Assembly (NCBI GenBank): GCA_946007485.1
Contig: CAMGAM010000024.1
Location: 1-13,316, forward strand
Reading direction: 5' to 3'
From: an uncultured Mycoplasmatota bacterium
GTDB taxonomy: Bacteria; Bacillota_I; Bacilli_A; RF39; UBA660
DNA: 13,316 nt
Positions 6,763 through 13,316 of the stretch are shown here, piece after piece (position 1 is the first letter of the stretch; every line of letters starts with the position of its first letter). Below the pieces are notes generated by a model. That model had not been told where the DNA came from. It did not search any database and worked only from the letters and a program-made list of their open reading frames with translations. Made by a program: the position numbers and the translations under genes.

Positions 6763-8260
6763 TTTTAGTAGAAAGATTTTGAAGAGTAGTTTCAATTTCT
6801 TTTTTTTGTTTAAAATTTATTTTAGGATTAGAATTAAGAATATCAAGATATTTTAAGGTGTTATTTAAATTATCAGTTGATTTATTAGTTAGATATCTTT
6901 GATAGTAGGTATACAATAGTAGTTCTTGAGCTTCTTCAAGATAATTTATTTTTTCTAGGAGAATGATAGATTTATCTAAATCTTTTTCAATACCTAGGAT
7001 AGATGAACCTTCAAGATAGAAGTATTTTACAAGATTAAGAATATTCCATGGATAGAGATTTTTGATGGGAGATTCAGAACCTAAGAGATAGTATTTGTAT
7101 GAAATGGATAAATCTTTGTTAGTACCTAGACCTAGACGATAAAATTCGCCAACTTTATTACAAGCCCAACTTTCTTCAAGATTGGCACTTTTTAGGTAGT
7201 ATGATAAGGCTTTTTGATAATCTTTTTGTTTTTCATAGATAAGACCTAGATTGTTATAAGCATATGGATAAGCTTTATTAGCAGCTTCTTTGAAATATGT
7301 AATTGCTAAATTTAAATTTATTTCTTTTTGGGGATTGGTACCATGTAGATAACATAAACCAATGGTATTTAGAGAAGATATACTATTTAAAGATTTAGCT
7401 TTCATGAGATAGGACCATGCTAAAGAAATATCATCATCAGATAAGGAACCAATTTTTTTATTTAGTATCATGTGAGATATCATCCAGTTAGATGCAGGAT
7501 GATTAAGATTAGCAGCTTGTAAATGGTAGTTGTATGCTAATTCATAACGGCAAGTTCCAGAGATTATACCATTATATTCCATATTACCTAATTCGAAAAG
7601 AGCATAGGGATTATTTTCTTTGGCTAATTTTTTTAGAGAGGGAATAAGACTGATACCTTCTTTAAATTGAATTTCTAGATATTTTTTAAGATTACTTATT
7701 GAGATATTAGTATTATTTAAAATATCTTGAATGGTTTCAATTATTAAATCATCATTTTTTATTGGTTGTTTTTTCTCTAAAATGATAAAAAATAACATAT
7801 TTATTAGAGCTTGATAATATTCTTTATTATTTATTTGATTTAGAATTTCTTTTTTTAATGTATTTGGCACTGATATATCATTTTTAGCAATATTAAATAA
7901 ATTAGTGGTTAATTTTTTTAAGTTTTCATTAGTATTTAGATCATTAATAGTTTGATAATTATGAATTATTCCTTCAATAATGGAAATTAGATTATTGATA
8001 GTTTCTAATAAAATGGTATTATCTTTAGGATATTTCTTTTTATAGTTTATATAGATTTGCTTGTACTGATTACCAATGGCACGATATCCAGTACAATAAT
8101 TACCGACAGTAGTATCAGAAATATTATCGATATTAAAAAGGATACAAAAGATTTCAGTTTGAATGGCAGATGATTTGTTTATAGATAATTTTTTAATTTG
8201 ATTAAAGAGATTGCCTAAAGATAAGTGTTCATTATTATTATTTAATTTTATATAGCTCAT
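6713..8260 (-). CDS. Sel1/TPR-repeat protein with uncharacterised N-terminal domain
   Basis: 515 residues, no signal peptide or clear membrane segment, so probably cytoplasmic. Residues about 215-400 are alpha-helical Sel1-like repeats (for example YALFELGNMEYNG, ISSLNTIGLCYLHG, YAYNNLGLIYEKQKDYQKAL), which typically form protein-binding scaffolds. Residues 1-200 form a separate domain I do not recognise; it contains SAIQTEIFCILFNIDNISDT and an NYCTGYRAIGNQYKQIY stretch. The ATG at 8260 is chosen because AGGTGAT ends 3 nt before it; the outer ATG at 8281 lies upstream of that site. The C-terminal tail (PPSDIQSQYQTQD) overlaps the pilin gene on the other strand. There is no terminator after the stop, so transcripts may run into the antisense of the pilin gene. 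Function unknown. Confidence 0.72.
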   Translation of the reverse strand: MSYIKLNNNNEHLSLGNLFNQIKKLSINKSSAIQTEIFCILFNIDNISDTTVGNYCTGYRAIGNQYKQIYINYKKKYPKDNTILLETINNLISIIEGIIHNYQTINDLNTNENLKKLTTNLFNIAKNDISVPNTLKKEILNQINNKEYYQALINMLFFIILEKKQPIKNDDLIIETIQDILNNTNISISNLKKYLEIQFKEGISLIPSLKKLAKENNPYALFELGNMEYNGIISGTCRYELAYNYHLQAANLNHPASNWMISHMILNKKIGSLSDDDISLAWSYLMKAKSLNSISSLNTIGLCYLHGTNPQKEINLNLAITYFKEAANKAYPYAYNNLGLIYEKQKDYQKALSYYLKSANLEESWACNKVGEFYRLGLGTNKDLSISYKYYLLGSESPIKNLYPWNILNLVKYFYLEGSSILGIEKDLDKSIILLEKINYLEEAQELLLYTYYQRYLTNKSTDNLNNTLKYLDILNSNPKINFKQKKEIETTLQNLSTKITLPPSDIQSQYQTQD

Positions 8261-8336
8261 AGTATCACCTATATATATCATATCATATTATGTGGGATTT
8301 GTGTGGAGTTGTTAAAAAGGCGTGGAGTATGTTTAG

Positions 8337-8365
8337 TTATTATTTTATGAATAAATTTATATAAT
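8337..8365 (+). promoter_or_regulatory. Probable promoter of the symporter gene
   Basis: A perfect -10 TATAAT at 8360-8365, 17 nt after a weak -35 (TTATTA, 8337-8342). It overlaps the outer ATG at 8364, which would therefore not be in the mRNA; this supports the TTG start at 8388. Confidence 0.45.
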
Positions 8366-8387
8366 GGTAGTAATAGGAGATGATAGT

Positions 8388-9626
8388 TTGAAAATAATTA
8401 AGAATTATAAATCGATGTTAATACTTTTAGGATCGATTATATTAGGGGGATTAGTTGGAATAATATGGGGAGAAGGAGCGAAAGTATTAAGTCCATTTGG
8501 TGATTTATTTTTAAATATGCTACTGATAATTGTTGTTCCTTTGATATTTTTGACAATAACTGGTTCTATATATAAGATGAAGCAACCAAAGAGGATTGGT
8601 AAAATTTTGGTATCTACTTTCTTAGTATTTTTAATAACATCAGTAGTAGCAGTAATTATTGGAATAGGAGCAACATATTCGAGTAAATTAGTAAATACGA
8701 CAGATGGTGAAGTAATTAAAGAAGGATTATCAATGGATAATGATACTTCAGGAGAAGTAGAATTAAATATATTGGAGAAAACAGTAGAAGCAATATCAGT
8801 AAATGATTTTTCTAAGTTGTTATCAAGAGATAATATGATAGCACTTATAGTAGTATCCATATTGGTAGGAATAGCTATGAGTATGTCTTCATCTAGGGCA
8901 GAACCAATGTATAAATTTATTGAATCAGCAACATATGTACTAATGAATTTTATTAAAATTATTATGTATTATGCACCAATTGGACTTGGATGTTATTTTG
9001 CATCATTAGTGGGAACTTTTGGTTCACAAATAGCGGTTGGGTATTTTAAGACATTTATAGTGTATTTGGTAGTATCGGTATTATTTTATTTTGTTGTTTA
9101 TACAATTTATGCTTATATAAGTGCAGGAATGGTCGGAGTAAAAAAGTTTTGGAAAAATATTATTCCATCGACGCTTACTTCACTAGCTACTTGTTCATCA
9201 GCAGCCTCAATGCCAGTTAATATAGAATGTACTAAGAATATTGGAGTATCTTCAGATATAGCGGAAACGACAGTATCATTAGGAACTAGTTTTCATAAAG
9301 ATGGATCGGTTATTGGTAGTGTTTTTAAAATTATGTTTTTAGTGTATTTATTTAATGGAGTGGGAGATATATCAGTATTTAAAATCATGGGAATAGCTTT
9401 ATTAGCTACCTTACTTGTGACAGCGGTTCCTGTTGGTGGAGGAACAATATCAGAGATGTTAATTATTACAATACTTGGATATCCAGTAGCAGCCCTACCT
9501 ATATTAACTATTATAGCAACAATTATTGATCCACCGGCAACTGTTTTAAATGTTGTTGGTGATAGTGCTTCGGCAATGCTTACCAGTAGGATTGTCGATG
9601 GAAAAAAATGGCTAATTAATAAATAA
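8388..9626 (+). CDS. Dicarboxylate/amino acid:cation symporter (SLC1 family), atypical substrate site
   Basis: Membrane transporter of 412 residues that couples solute uptake to Na+ or H+ in the GltP/GltPh elevator fold. It starts at TTG after AGGAGATGAT; the outer ATG at 8364 overlaps the promoter. Hairpin motif TCSSAASMP (268-276) matches the family's serine-rich HP1 tip. The TM7 NMDG motif reads HKDG (303-306). In TM8 the line D-x-x-R-T-x-x-N-V-x-G-D reads DPPATVLNVVGD (381-392): the Asp, Asn and final Asp are kept, but the Arg that binds an acidic side chain (R397 in GltPh) is Ala384. A neutral or otherwise non-acidic substrate is therefore more likely than glutamate or aspartate; this is inference. 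The substituted Asn and Met of NMDG also bear on sodium coupling. It is monocistronic, closed by a strong terminator. Confidence 0.88.
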   Translation: MKIIKNYKSMLILLGSIILGGLVGIIWGEGAKVLSPFGDLFLNMLLIIVVPLIFLTITGSIYKMKQPKRIGKILVSTFLVFLITSVVAVIIGIGATYSSKLVNTTDGEVIKEGLSMDNDTSGEVELNILEKTVEAISVNDFSKLLSRDNMIALIVVSILVGIAMSMSSSRAEPMYKFIESATYVLMNFIKIIMYYAPIGLGCYFASLVGTFGSQIAVGYFKTFIVYLVVSVLFYFVVYTIYAYISAGMVGVKKFWKNIIPSTLTSLATCSSAASMPVNIECTKNIGVSSDIAETTVSLGTSFHKDGSVIGSVFKIMFLVYLFNGVGDISVFKIMGIALLATLLVTAVPVGGGTISEMLIITILGYPVAALPILTIIATIIDPPATVLNVVGDSASAMLTSRIVDGKKWLINK

Positions 9627-9627
9627 A

Positions 9628-9651
9628 AAAATCAAGGGAAACCTTGATTTT
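9628..9651. terminator. Bidirectional terminator between symporter and XRE regulator
   Basis: AAAATCAAGG (9628-9637) and CCTTGATTTT (9642-9651) form a perfect 10-bp stem around a GAAA tetraloop. T-rich tails occur in both directions, serving the two convergent genes, whose stop codons lie within 5 bp on either side. Confidence 0.9.
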
Positions 9652-9655
9652 ATAT

Positions 9656-9895
9656 TTATTCTTCAATGTCATCAAATAATTGCTTTATTTCAATATTTAA
9701 TCCACTAGCAATTCTTTCAACAGCATCAAGTGAGAAAGAAGAAGCCATAGTGAATGATTCAATTTCTCTAATATATCCATGAGATAAACCGGCAGCATCT
9801 GCTAATTCTTGTTGAGTCATCTTTTTTTCTTTACGATATTTTCTGATATTATATCTAACAGTATCATAAATATTATTTCGATTAATATTACCCAT
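9656..9895 (-). CDS. Small XRE-family (Cro/C1-type) DNA-binding regulator
   Basis: 79 residues forming one helix-turn-helix domain: MTQQELADAAGLSHGYIREI (26-45) is the typical HTH_3 sequence, followed by SLDAVERIASGLNIEIKQLF (54-73), the closing helices of the fold. No effector or membrane domain is visible. GAGGTGA precedes the ATG at 9895; the longer frame from 10003 adds a hydrophobic leader encoded by intergenic DNA and is rejected. It is transcribed away from the activase gene, and palindromes in the shared gap could be its operator. Autoregulation and control of the neighbour are inference; it might equally act elsewhere. Confidence 0.88.
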   Translation of the reverse strand: MGNINRNNIYDTVRYNIRKYRKEKKMTQQELADAAGLSHGYIREIESFTMASSFSLDAVERIASGLNIEIKQLFDDIEE

Positions 9896-9953
9896 ATAGT
9901 TCACCTCTTGTTTATATTCTCTCACAAACAAAATAAAAAATATGTAGATAAGT

Positions 9954-10008
9954 TGTATACATATAAAAGCGTTATTCGACAATATTTTTAACGGTATATG
10001 CATATAAT
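9954..10008. promoter_or_regulatory. Candidate operator and -10 element in the XRE/activase divergent gap
   Basis: Two short palindromes lie in the 129-bp gap: TGTATACA (9954-9961) and the 12-bp TATATGCATATA (9995-10006). The second overlaps a TATAAT (10003-10008) that would serve the activase gene, although no good -35 stands at the right distance. A repressor bound there could block transcription. Confidence 0.35.
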
Positions 10009-10024
10009 TAATTTGGGTGATGAA

Positions 10025-10816
10025 ATGAATAAACTATATATGGGAATAGATATTGGATCAATATCCACAAAGGGGGTAATAATAGATGAATATGATAATA
10101 TTATTGCTAGTAGTTATTTATATACTGAAGGAAATCCAATTAAGGCTGTTAAGAATGTAGTTAAAAATATGAGAGAATGTATTGATTTAAATAAATATCA
10201 AGTAGTGTCAGTAGGAACAACAGGATCAGCTAGGAAGTTGATTGGAACAATGCTTGGGGCTAATACGATTAAAAATGAGATTACAGCGCATGCGGTCGGG
10301 ACAATTAGGCTTTATCCAAATGTGAGAACAATATTTGAGATAGGTGGTCAAGATTCAAAAATTACATTAGTTAATAATGGAATTGTCAGTGATTATGCGA
10401 TGAATACTTTATGTGCAGCAGGAACTGGTGCCTTTATTTCTTCATTATCTAAAAGACTTAATGTTAAGATAGAAGATGTAGCAGATGTAGCTTTTAGTAG
10501 TGAAAATAGAGTAAATATTGCTGCAAGATGTACAGTGTTTGCAGAATCAGATTTAATTCATAAAATACAGGCTGGATATCGAAAAGAAGATATTATTGCT
10601 GGAGTATGTAGAGCTGTAGCCATGAATTATATTAATAATGTAGCTAAGGGAAAGAAAATAATTAGTCCAATAGTATTTAATGGTGGAGTTAGTAAAAATG
10701 CGGCAGTAGTAAAGGCATTTGAAGAGATTACAGGACAAAAAATTATTGTTAATAAGAATTCTCATTTGATGGGTGCATTTGGGATAGCTTTAATGGCTAA
10801 AAATAGTAAAAAATAG
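10025..10816 (+). CDS. Acyl-CoA dehydratase activase (HgdC/BadF-type ATPase), truncated form
   Basis: Homodimeric [4Fe-4S] ATPase that fires electrons into 2-hydroxyacyl-CoA dehydratases or related radical enzymes. The 263 residues form one ASKHA ATPase domain: phosphate loop GIDIGSISTKGV (7-18), TTGSARKL, EIGGQDSKI, and FNGGVSKN near the end. Both cluster cysteines, one per monomer half-site, are present: C130 in CAAGTGAF and C169 in RCTVFAESD, each three residues after the positions in Acidaminococcus HgdC (127, 166). GGGTGAT precedes the ATG at 10025; the ATG at 9998 overlaps the -10 and is rejected. No dehydratase subunits are nearby, so the client is unknown. The TAG stop is followed in the same frame by a preserved cysteine-rich tail, so this gene looks shortened compared with longer relatives. 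The core itself matches the short HgdC length and may still work. Confidence 0.9.
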   Translation: MNKLYMGIDIGSISTKGVIIDEYDNIIASSYLYTEGNPIKAVKNVVKNMRECIDLNKYQVVSVGTTGSARKLIGTMLGANTIKNEITAHAVGTIRLYPNVRTIFEIGGQDSKITLVNNGIVSDYAMNTLCAAGTGAFISSLSKRLNVKIEDVADVAFSSENRVNIAARCTVFAESDLIHKIQAGYRKEDIIAGVCRAVAMNYINNVAKGKKIISPIVFNGGVSKNAAVVKAFEEITGQKIIVNKNSHLMGAFGIALMAKNSKK

Positions 10817-10981
10817 AGTGTATTTAATTTTGATATAGATAATTTATAGTAAGAGACAAAGATTGTTAATTGTGGAAGATGCTCTAATAATTGTGAAATA
10901 GTAGCAGTGTATAGAAATGATAATTTAATTGATCATTATGGGAATAGATGTGAGAGGGGAAATCTTATTAAAAATATGTAG
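10817..10981 (+). pseudogene. Stranded C-terminal cysteine domain of the activase, behind in-frame stops
   Basis: Continuing in the activase frame past its TAG gives SVFNFDIDNL, then TAG and TAA (10847-10852), then an uninterrupted stretch to TAG at 10979-10981. That stretch holds CGRCSNNCEIVAVY and YGNRCERG: C-x2-C-x3-C plus a later Cys. Longer COG1924-type activases end in a very similar domain (C-x-G-C-x-N-x-C-E followed by W-G-x-R-C), known from the family. The domain has no ATG, GTG or TTG start of its own before the first cysteine and no ribosome binding site. It is best read as the former C-terminus of the activase, cut off by nonsense changes with no net frame change. Alternatives are a sequencing or assembly error, or stop readthrough. 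Confidence 0.7.
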
Positions 10982-11011
10982 TTAGATGACTTAATTTATT
11001 ATAAATGAATA

Positions 11012-11040
11012 CGTCTTTGATAAGACGCTTTTCTGTTTTT
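11012..11040 (+). terminator. Terminator after the activase locus
   Basis: CGTCTT (11012-11017) pairs with AAGACG (11022-11027) across a TGAT loop, followed by CTTTTCTGTTTTT. It sits after the stranded C-terminal domain rather than after the activase stop, which suggests the domain was once part of the same transcription unit. Confidence 0.8.
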
Positions 11041-11071
11041 AGATTAATTTTGTAAAGAGAAGTAAAATTAG

Positions 11072-11100
11072 TTGTATAAATTCTTTTTTTCTAGTATAAT
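11072..11100 (+). promoter_or_regulatory. Promoter of the cdsA-rseP operon
   Basis: TTGTAT (11072-11077), a 17-nt spacer, and TATAAT (11095-11100). Transcription should start near 11107, leaving a short leader of under 20 nt before cdsA. Confidence 0.75.
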
Positions 11101-11123
11101 CTTACTTAGAAAGAATGGTGTGT

Positions 11124-11909
11124 ATGAAGCAAAGAACTATTAGTGCAATGATTTTATTAGTAATACTTATTGGATGTTTAGTTATAAGTAGTAAGTTATT
11201 TGGAATAGTAATGTTAGTAATTTCGATACTTGGATTTAATGAATTTTTTGATATTAAATATAAAGATCGATTGAAAGAACTTAGATATATAAAGTTATTA
11301 GGAATACTGGGATTAATTTTAGTAACTTTGAATAATACATTTTATAGAGTAGATATAAATGTAGTGATATTATTTCCTTTAATTATTCTTAGTTTACCAA
11401 TAATATTTTATAATGATAATAAATTATATAATATTAATGATTTTTTATATGTTTTGGGAATTGTATATTTTTTAGGTTTTTCTTTTGGAAATATAATTTA
11501 TTTGAGAGATACGGATATTTTGAAATGTATATTTATATTTATAATAGCATTTATTACTGATACATATGCTTATATTGGAGGTAGTTTAATAGGAAGACAT
11601 AAGCTTACTTCGATATCTCCGAAGAAGACAATAGAAGGAAGTTTAATTGGAACAATTATGGGAATACTTGTGGGAACTGTTTATTATTACAATTTAATTG
11701 GAGGAATATCTTTACCACTGACAATTATTCTTTGTACCGTGCTTACAATATTGTCAGAAATTGGAGATTTAATGTTTAGTAGTATTAAGAGATATTTTAA
11801 TAAAAAAGATTATTCAAATTTAATTCCAGGACATGGAGGAGTATTAGATAGATTTGATAGTGTGATATATGTATCACTTGGATTATCACTAATACTTAGT
11901 ATGATATAG
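11124..11909 (+). CDS. cdsA: Phosphatidate cytidylyltransferase
   Basis: Integral membrane enzyme that joins CTP and phosphatidic acid to make CDP-diacylglycerol, the branch point for phosphatidylglycerol and cardiolipin. The 261 residues contain about eight hydrophobic helices. The C-terminal signature is complete: SSIKRYFNKKDYSNLIPGHG with the following GGVLDRFDS (219-246), which supplies the catalytic Asp/metal site. The start at 11124 (MKQRTISAM) matches how family members begin; the ATG at 11115 adds three residues, and both are possible because no strong ribosome binding site decides. It is the first gene of a two-gene operon: its TAG stop overlaps the ribosome binding site of rseP. The usual upstream uppS and downstream dxr are not here. 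Confidence 0.93.
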   Translation: MKQRTISAMILLVILIGCLVISSKLFGIVMLVISILGFNEFFDIKYKDRLKELRYIKLLGILGLILVTLNNTFYRVDINVVILFPLIILSLPIIFYNDNKLYNINDFLYVLGIVYFLGFSFGNIIYLRDTDILKCIFIFIIAFITDTYAYIGGSLIGRHKLTSISPKKTIEGSLIGTIMGILVGTVYYYNLIGGISLPLTIILCTVLTILSEIGDLMFSSIKRYFNKKDYSNLIPGHGGVLDRFDSVIYVSLGLSLILSMI

Positions 11910-11921
11910 GAGGTATTTTAG

Positions 11922-12965
11922 ATGTTATCACTTTTATGGTTTATACTTATTTTAGGAGCAATTGTAGCAGTTCATGAATTTGGACATTTTATATTTGCTA
12001 AGTTATCAAATACATATGTATATGAATTTTCAATAGGTATGGGGAAAAAAATATTTGGTAAAAAGAAGAAAGGTGGAGAGACTGAATTTTGCGTTCGCGC
12101 AATTCCACTAGGTGGTTATGTAATGATTGCGGGAGAAGATGTTGAAGATGAAAATATTCCAAAAGATAGACAAATGTGTAATAAAAGTTTTTGGCAAAGA
12201 TTTTTAGTGCTTTTTGCGGGAGCATTTAATAATTTTGTTTTTGCTTTTTTAATACTATTTATTAGTGCTTTAATATATGGAGCAGTATCAACAAAACCTT
12301 ATATTGGGGAAGTAGCTTCCGGATATCCAGCTGAATTGGCAGGACTTGAAGCTGGAGATTTATTACTTTCTTTGGATGGTCAAAAAATTAATAATTGGGA
12401 TAAAGCTTTAGTTAAACTTCAGACTACTGATGGTAATAGTATTTTGTTCGAAGTAGAAAAAAGTAATGGAGATATAAAAACATATGAAGTAAAGCCAATT
12501 AAAGAAAAAGATGAAGAGGGCAATGAAAGTTATAAATTTGGAATAGCTACAAGATATGAGAAAGAATATGGATTTTTGAAATCATTAAAGTATGCATCAA
12601 GTAAAACAATATCGTTATTTGGAAGTATGTGGGATACACTTAAATATTTATTTACTGGTAAAGTTGGTGTTGATCAATTATCAGGACCAGTGGGAATTTA
12701 TTCGATTGTTGATTCACAAGCAAAACAAGGACTTGAAGCAGTACTTTATTTAGTAGCATATTTATCAATAAATGTTGGAATAATTAATTTACTTCCATTT
12801 CCAGCATTTGATGGTGGAAGAATATTATTCTTATTTATAGAAAAAATATTTAAGAAACCAGTATCGAAGAAAGTAGAAAATATTATTCATTCAATTGGTT
12901 TTATGTTAATTATAGGACTTTTAATATATGTAACATTTAATGATATATTAAGAATATTTAGATAG
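11922..12965 (+). CDS. rseP: Site-2 intramembrane metalloprotease RseP/RasP
   Basis: Zinc protease that cuts single-pass membrane proteins inside the bilayer, such as anti-sigma factors and signal-peptide remnants. The 347 residues have the expected order: first transmembrane helix with HEFGH (18-22), the second helix pair from about 93-120, a single PDZ domain (about 127-205, starting near YIGEVASGYPAELAGLEAGD), then NLLPFPAFDGGR (289-300) whose D297 is the third zinc ligand, and a last helix near the C-terminus. The family usually has ALDGG; here it is AFDGG. AGGAGGT at 11908-11914 overlaps the cdsA stop, which suggests translational coupling. Substrates are not visible. It is followed by a strong terminator. 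Confidence 0.95.
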   Translation: MLSLLWFILILGAIVAVHEFGHFIFAKLSNTYVYEFSIGMGKKIFGKKKKGGETEFCVRAIPLGGYVMIAGEDVEDENIPKDRQMCNKSFWQRFLVLFAGAFNNFVFAFLILFISALIYGAVSTKPYIGEVASGYPAELAGLEAGDLLLSLDGQKINNWDKALVKLQTTDGNSILFEVEKSNGDIKTYEVKPIKEKDEEGNESYKFGIATRYEKEYGFLKSLKYASSKTISLFGSMWDTLKYLFTGKVGVDQLSGPVGIYSIVDSQAKQGLEAVLYLVAYLSINVGIINLLPFPAFDGGRILFLFIEKIFKKPVSKKVENIIHSIGFMLIIGLLIYVTFNDILRIFR

Positions 12966-13006
12966 AAAAAAGTAACTATTAACAGTAATTGTTAATGGTC
13001 TTTTTT
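12966..13006 (+). terminator. Terminator after rseP
   Basis: ACTATTAACA (12975-12984) and TGTTAATGGT (12990-12999) pair with one G-U across a 5-nt loop. The flanking A-run and T-run (AAAAAG / CTTTTTT) extend the stem past a small bulge. The six T's supply the release tract. Confidence 0.88.
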
Positions 13007-13031
13007 GTTCAAAAATTTTGATGATAAATTG

Positions 13032-13060
13032 TTTACATAAACTTTTATGTTTGTTATAAT
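13032..13060 (+). promoter_or_regulatory. Extended -10 promoter of the second SipW-type gene
   Basis: TTTACA (13032-13037), a 17-nt spacer with extended TGT, and TATAAT (13055-13060). It begins TTTACATAAA and ends TATAATTA, exactly as the promoter at 320-348 does. The -35/spacer contains the inverted repeat ACATAAA-CT-TTTATGT (13035-13050), a possible operator. No flanking palindromes like those at 205-393 are seen here. Confidence 0.75.
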
Positions 13061-13127
13061 TATAGTAGATTATAGTGTAGAAGAACATATGTATATATTT
13101 TGATTATATGAAACTGAGGTACATGTA

Positions 13128-13316
13128 ATGGAAAATAAAAGAAAAAAATATTTAATAATTGCCTTATCTATTGTGGCAATCTTTATTTTTGCTGGTACTT
13201 ATGCTTATTGGAACTGGACAAGTAGTGAAAATAAGAATGTTGTTTTTAATACTAGCAAAGATCTCAAAGATTATATTACTTATAATGATGGTGAATCAAA
13301 GTTTGTTGGTGATTTT
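13128..13316 (+). CDS. SipW-type signal peptide surface protein, 5' part only
   Basis: The first 63 residues of a gene cut by the window edge. GAGGT (13116-13120) precedes the ATG by 7 nt. A basic start (MENKRKKYL) leads into a hydrophobic helix (about 9-24) and GTYAYWNWTSSENKNVVFNT, the same layout as the surface protein at the start of the window (A-Y-x-x-W-x-S-S-E). Such proteins need a SipW-type signal peptidase and may be fibre-forming or wall-associated like TasA. What follows the signal is too short to classify. Confidence 0.85.
   Translation, partial: MENKRKKYLIIALSIVAIFIFAGTYAYWNWTSSENKNVVFNTSKDLKDYITYNDGESKFVGDF

Noticed and set aside
8405..8860. Minus-strand frame of 151 codons opposite the symporter.
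   Set aside because: The symporter frame has family motifs throughout; the opposite frame is low-complexity Ile/Ser/Asn with no ribosome binding site.
9809..9991. Plus-strand frame of 60 codons antisense to the XRE gene.
   Set aside because: It overlaps a clear HTH gene and has no ribosome binding site or family features.
9896..10003. N-terminal extension of the XRE regulator giving a membrane-like leader.
   Set aside because: The ribosome binding site GAGGTGA precedes the ATG at 9895, and the extension runs through the divergent promoter region.
10553..12225. Minus-strand frames at 10553-10765 and 11998-12225.
   Set aside because: They are antisense shadows inside the activase and rseP genes with no supporting signals.

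Overview
The window is AT-rich DNA (roughly 70% A+T by eye, not computed) from a Bacillota or Mycoplasmatota-like bacterium. Low GC, GGTGAT/GGAGG-type ribosome binding sites, several GTG/TTG starts, SipW-type surface proteins and a type IV pilin-like protein all fit an uncultured gut Bacilli lineage of the RF39/Erysipelotrichales kind; the exact taxon is an inference. Tryptophan is always TGG and the first gene ends in TGA, so the genetic code looks standard. No tRNA, rRNA, CRISPR array, transposase or recombinase gene was found.

Layout. Positions 1-410 are a repeat-rich leader holding a strong extended -10 promoter flanked by two related, inverted palindromic repeats. It drives a 515-residue secreted surface protein (411-1958). 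Converging on that gene from the other strand are a Mn-type superoxide dismutase (2036-2686) and mutS (2795-5326), separated by a hairpin terminator. A degenerate membrane-anchored polysaccharide-deacetylase-like protein (5516-6331) is divergent from a lone prepilin-like protein (6418-6762). The 3' end of the pilin gene overlaps a convergent Sel1/TPR-repeat gene (6713-8260) by 50 bp. Next come an SLC1-family symporter (8388-9626), a bidirectional terminator, a small XRE-type regulator (9656-9895), and a divergent acyl-CoA dehydratase activase (10025-10816). The usual C-terminal cysteine domain of the activase survives downstream but lies beyond three in-frame stop codons (10817-10981). The window closes with a cdsA-rseP membrane operon (11124-12965), its terminator, and the start of a second SipW-type surface protein (13128 onward, cut by the window edge).

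How the genes relate. Most are housekeeping genes: mismatch repair, superoxide defence, phospholipid precursor synthesis, and membrane proteolysis. The accessory part is the cell surface: two SipW-type proteins at either end of the window share a near-identical promoter layout, and a pilin-like protein and a deacetylase-like protein sit between them. The most interesting signals are the inverted palindromes around the first surface-gene promoter, the compositionally distinct patches in that surface protein, the activase gene broken by in-frame stops, and the substrate-site substitutions in the symporter. I do not see a complete new system. Start codons were re-chosen for eight of the genes because a clear ribosome binding site or family homology points to a start downstream of the longest reading frame.
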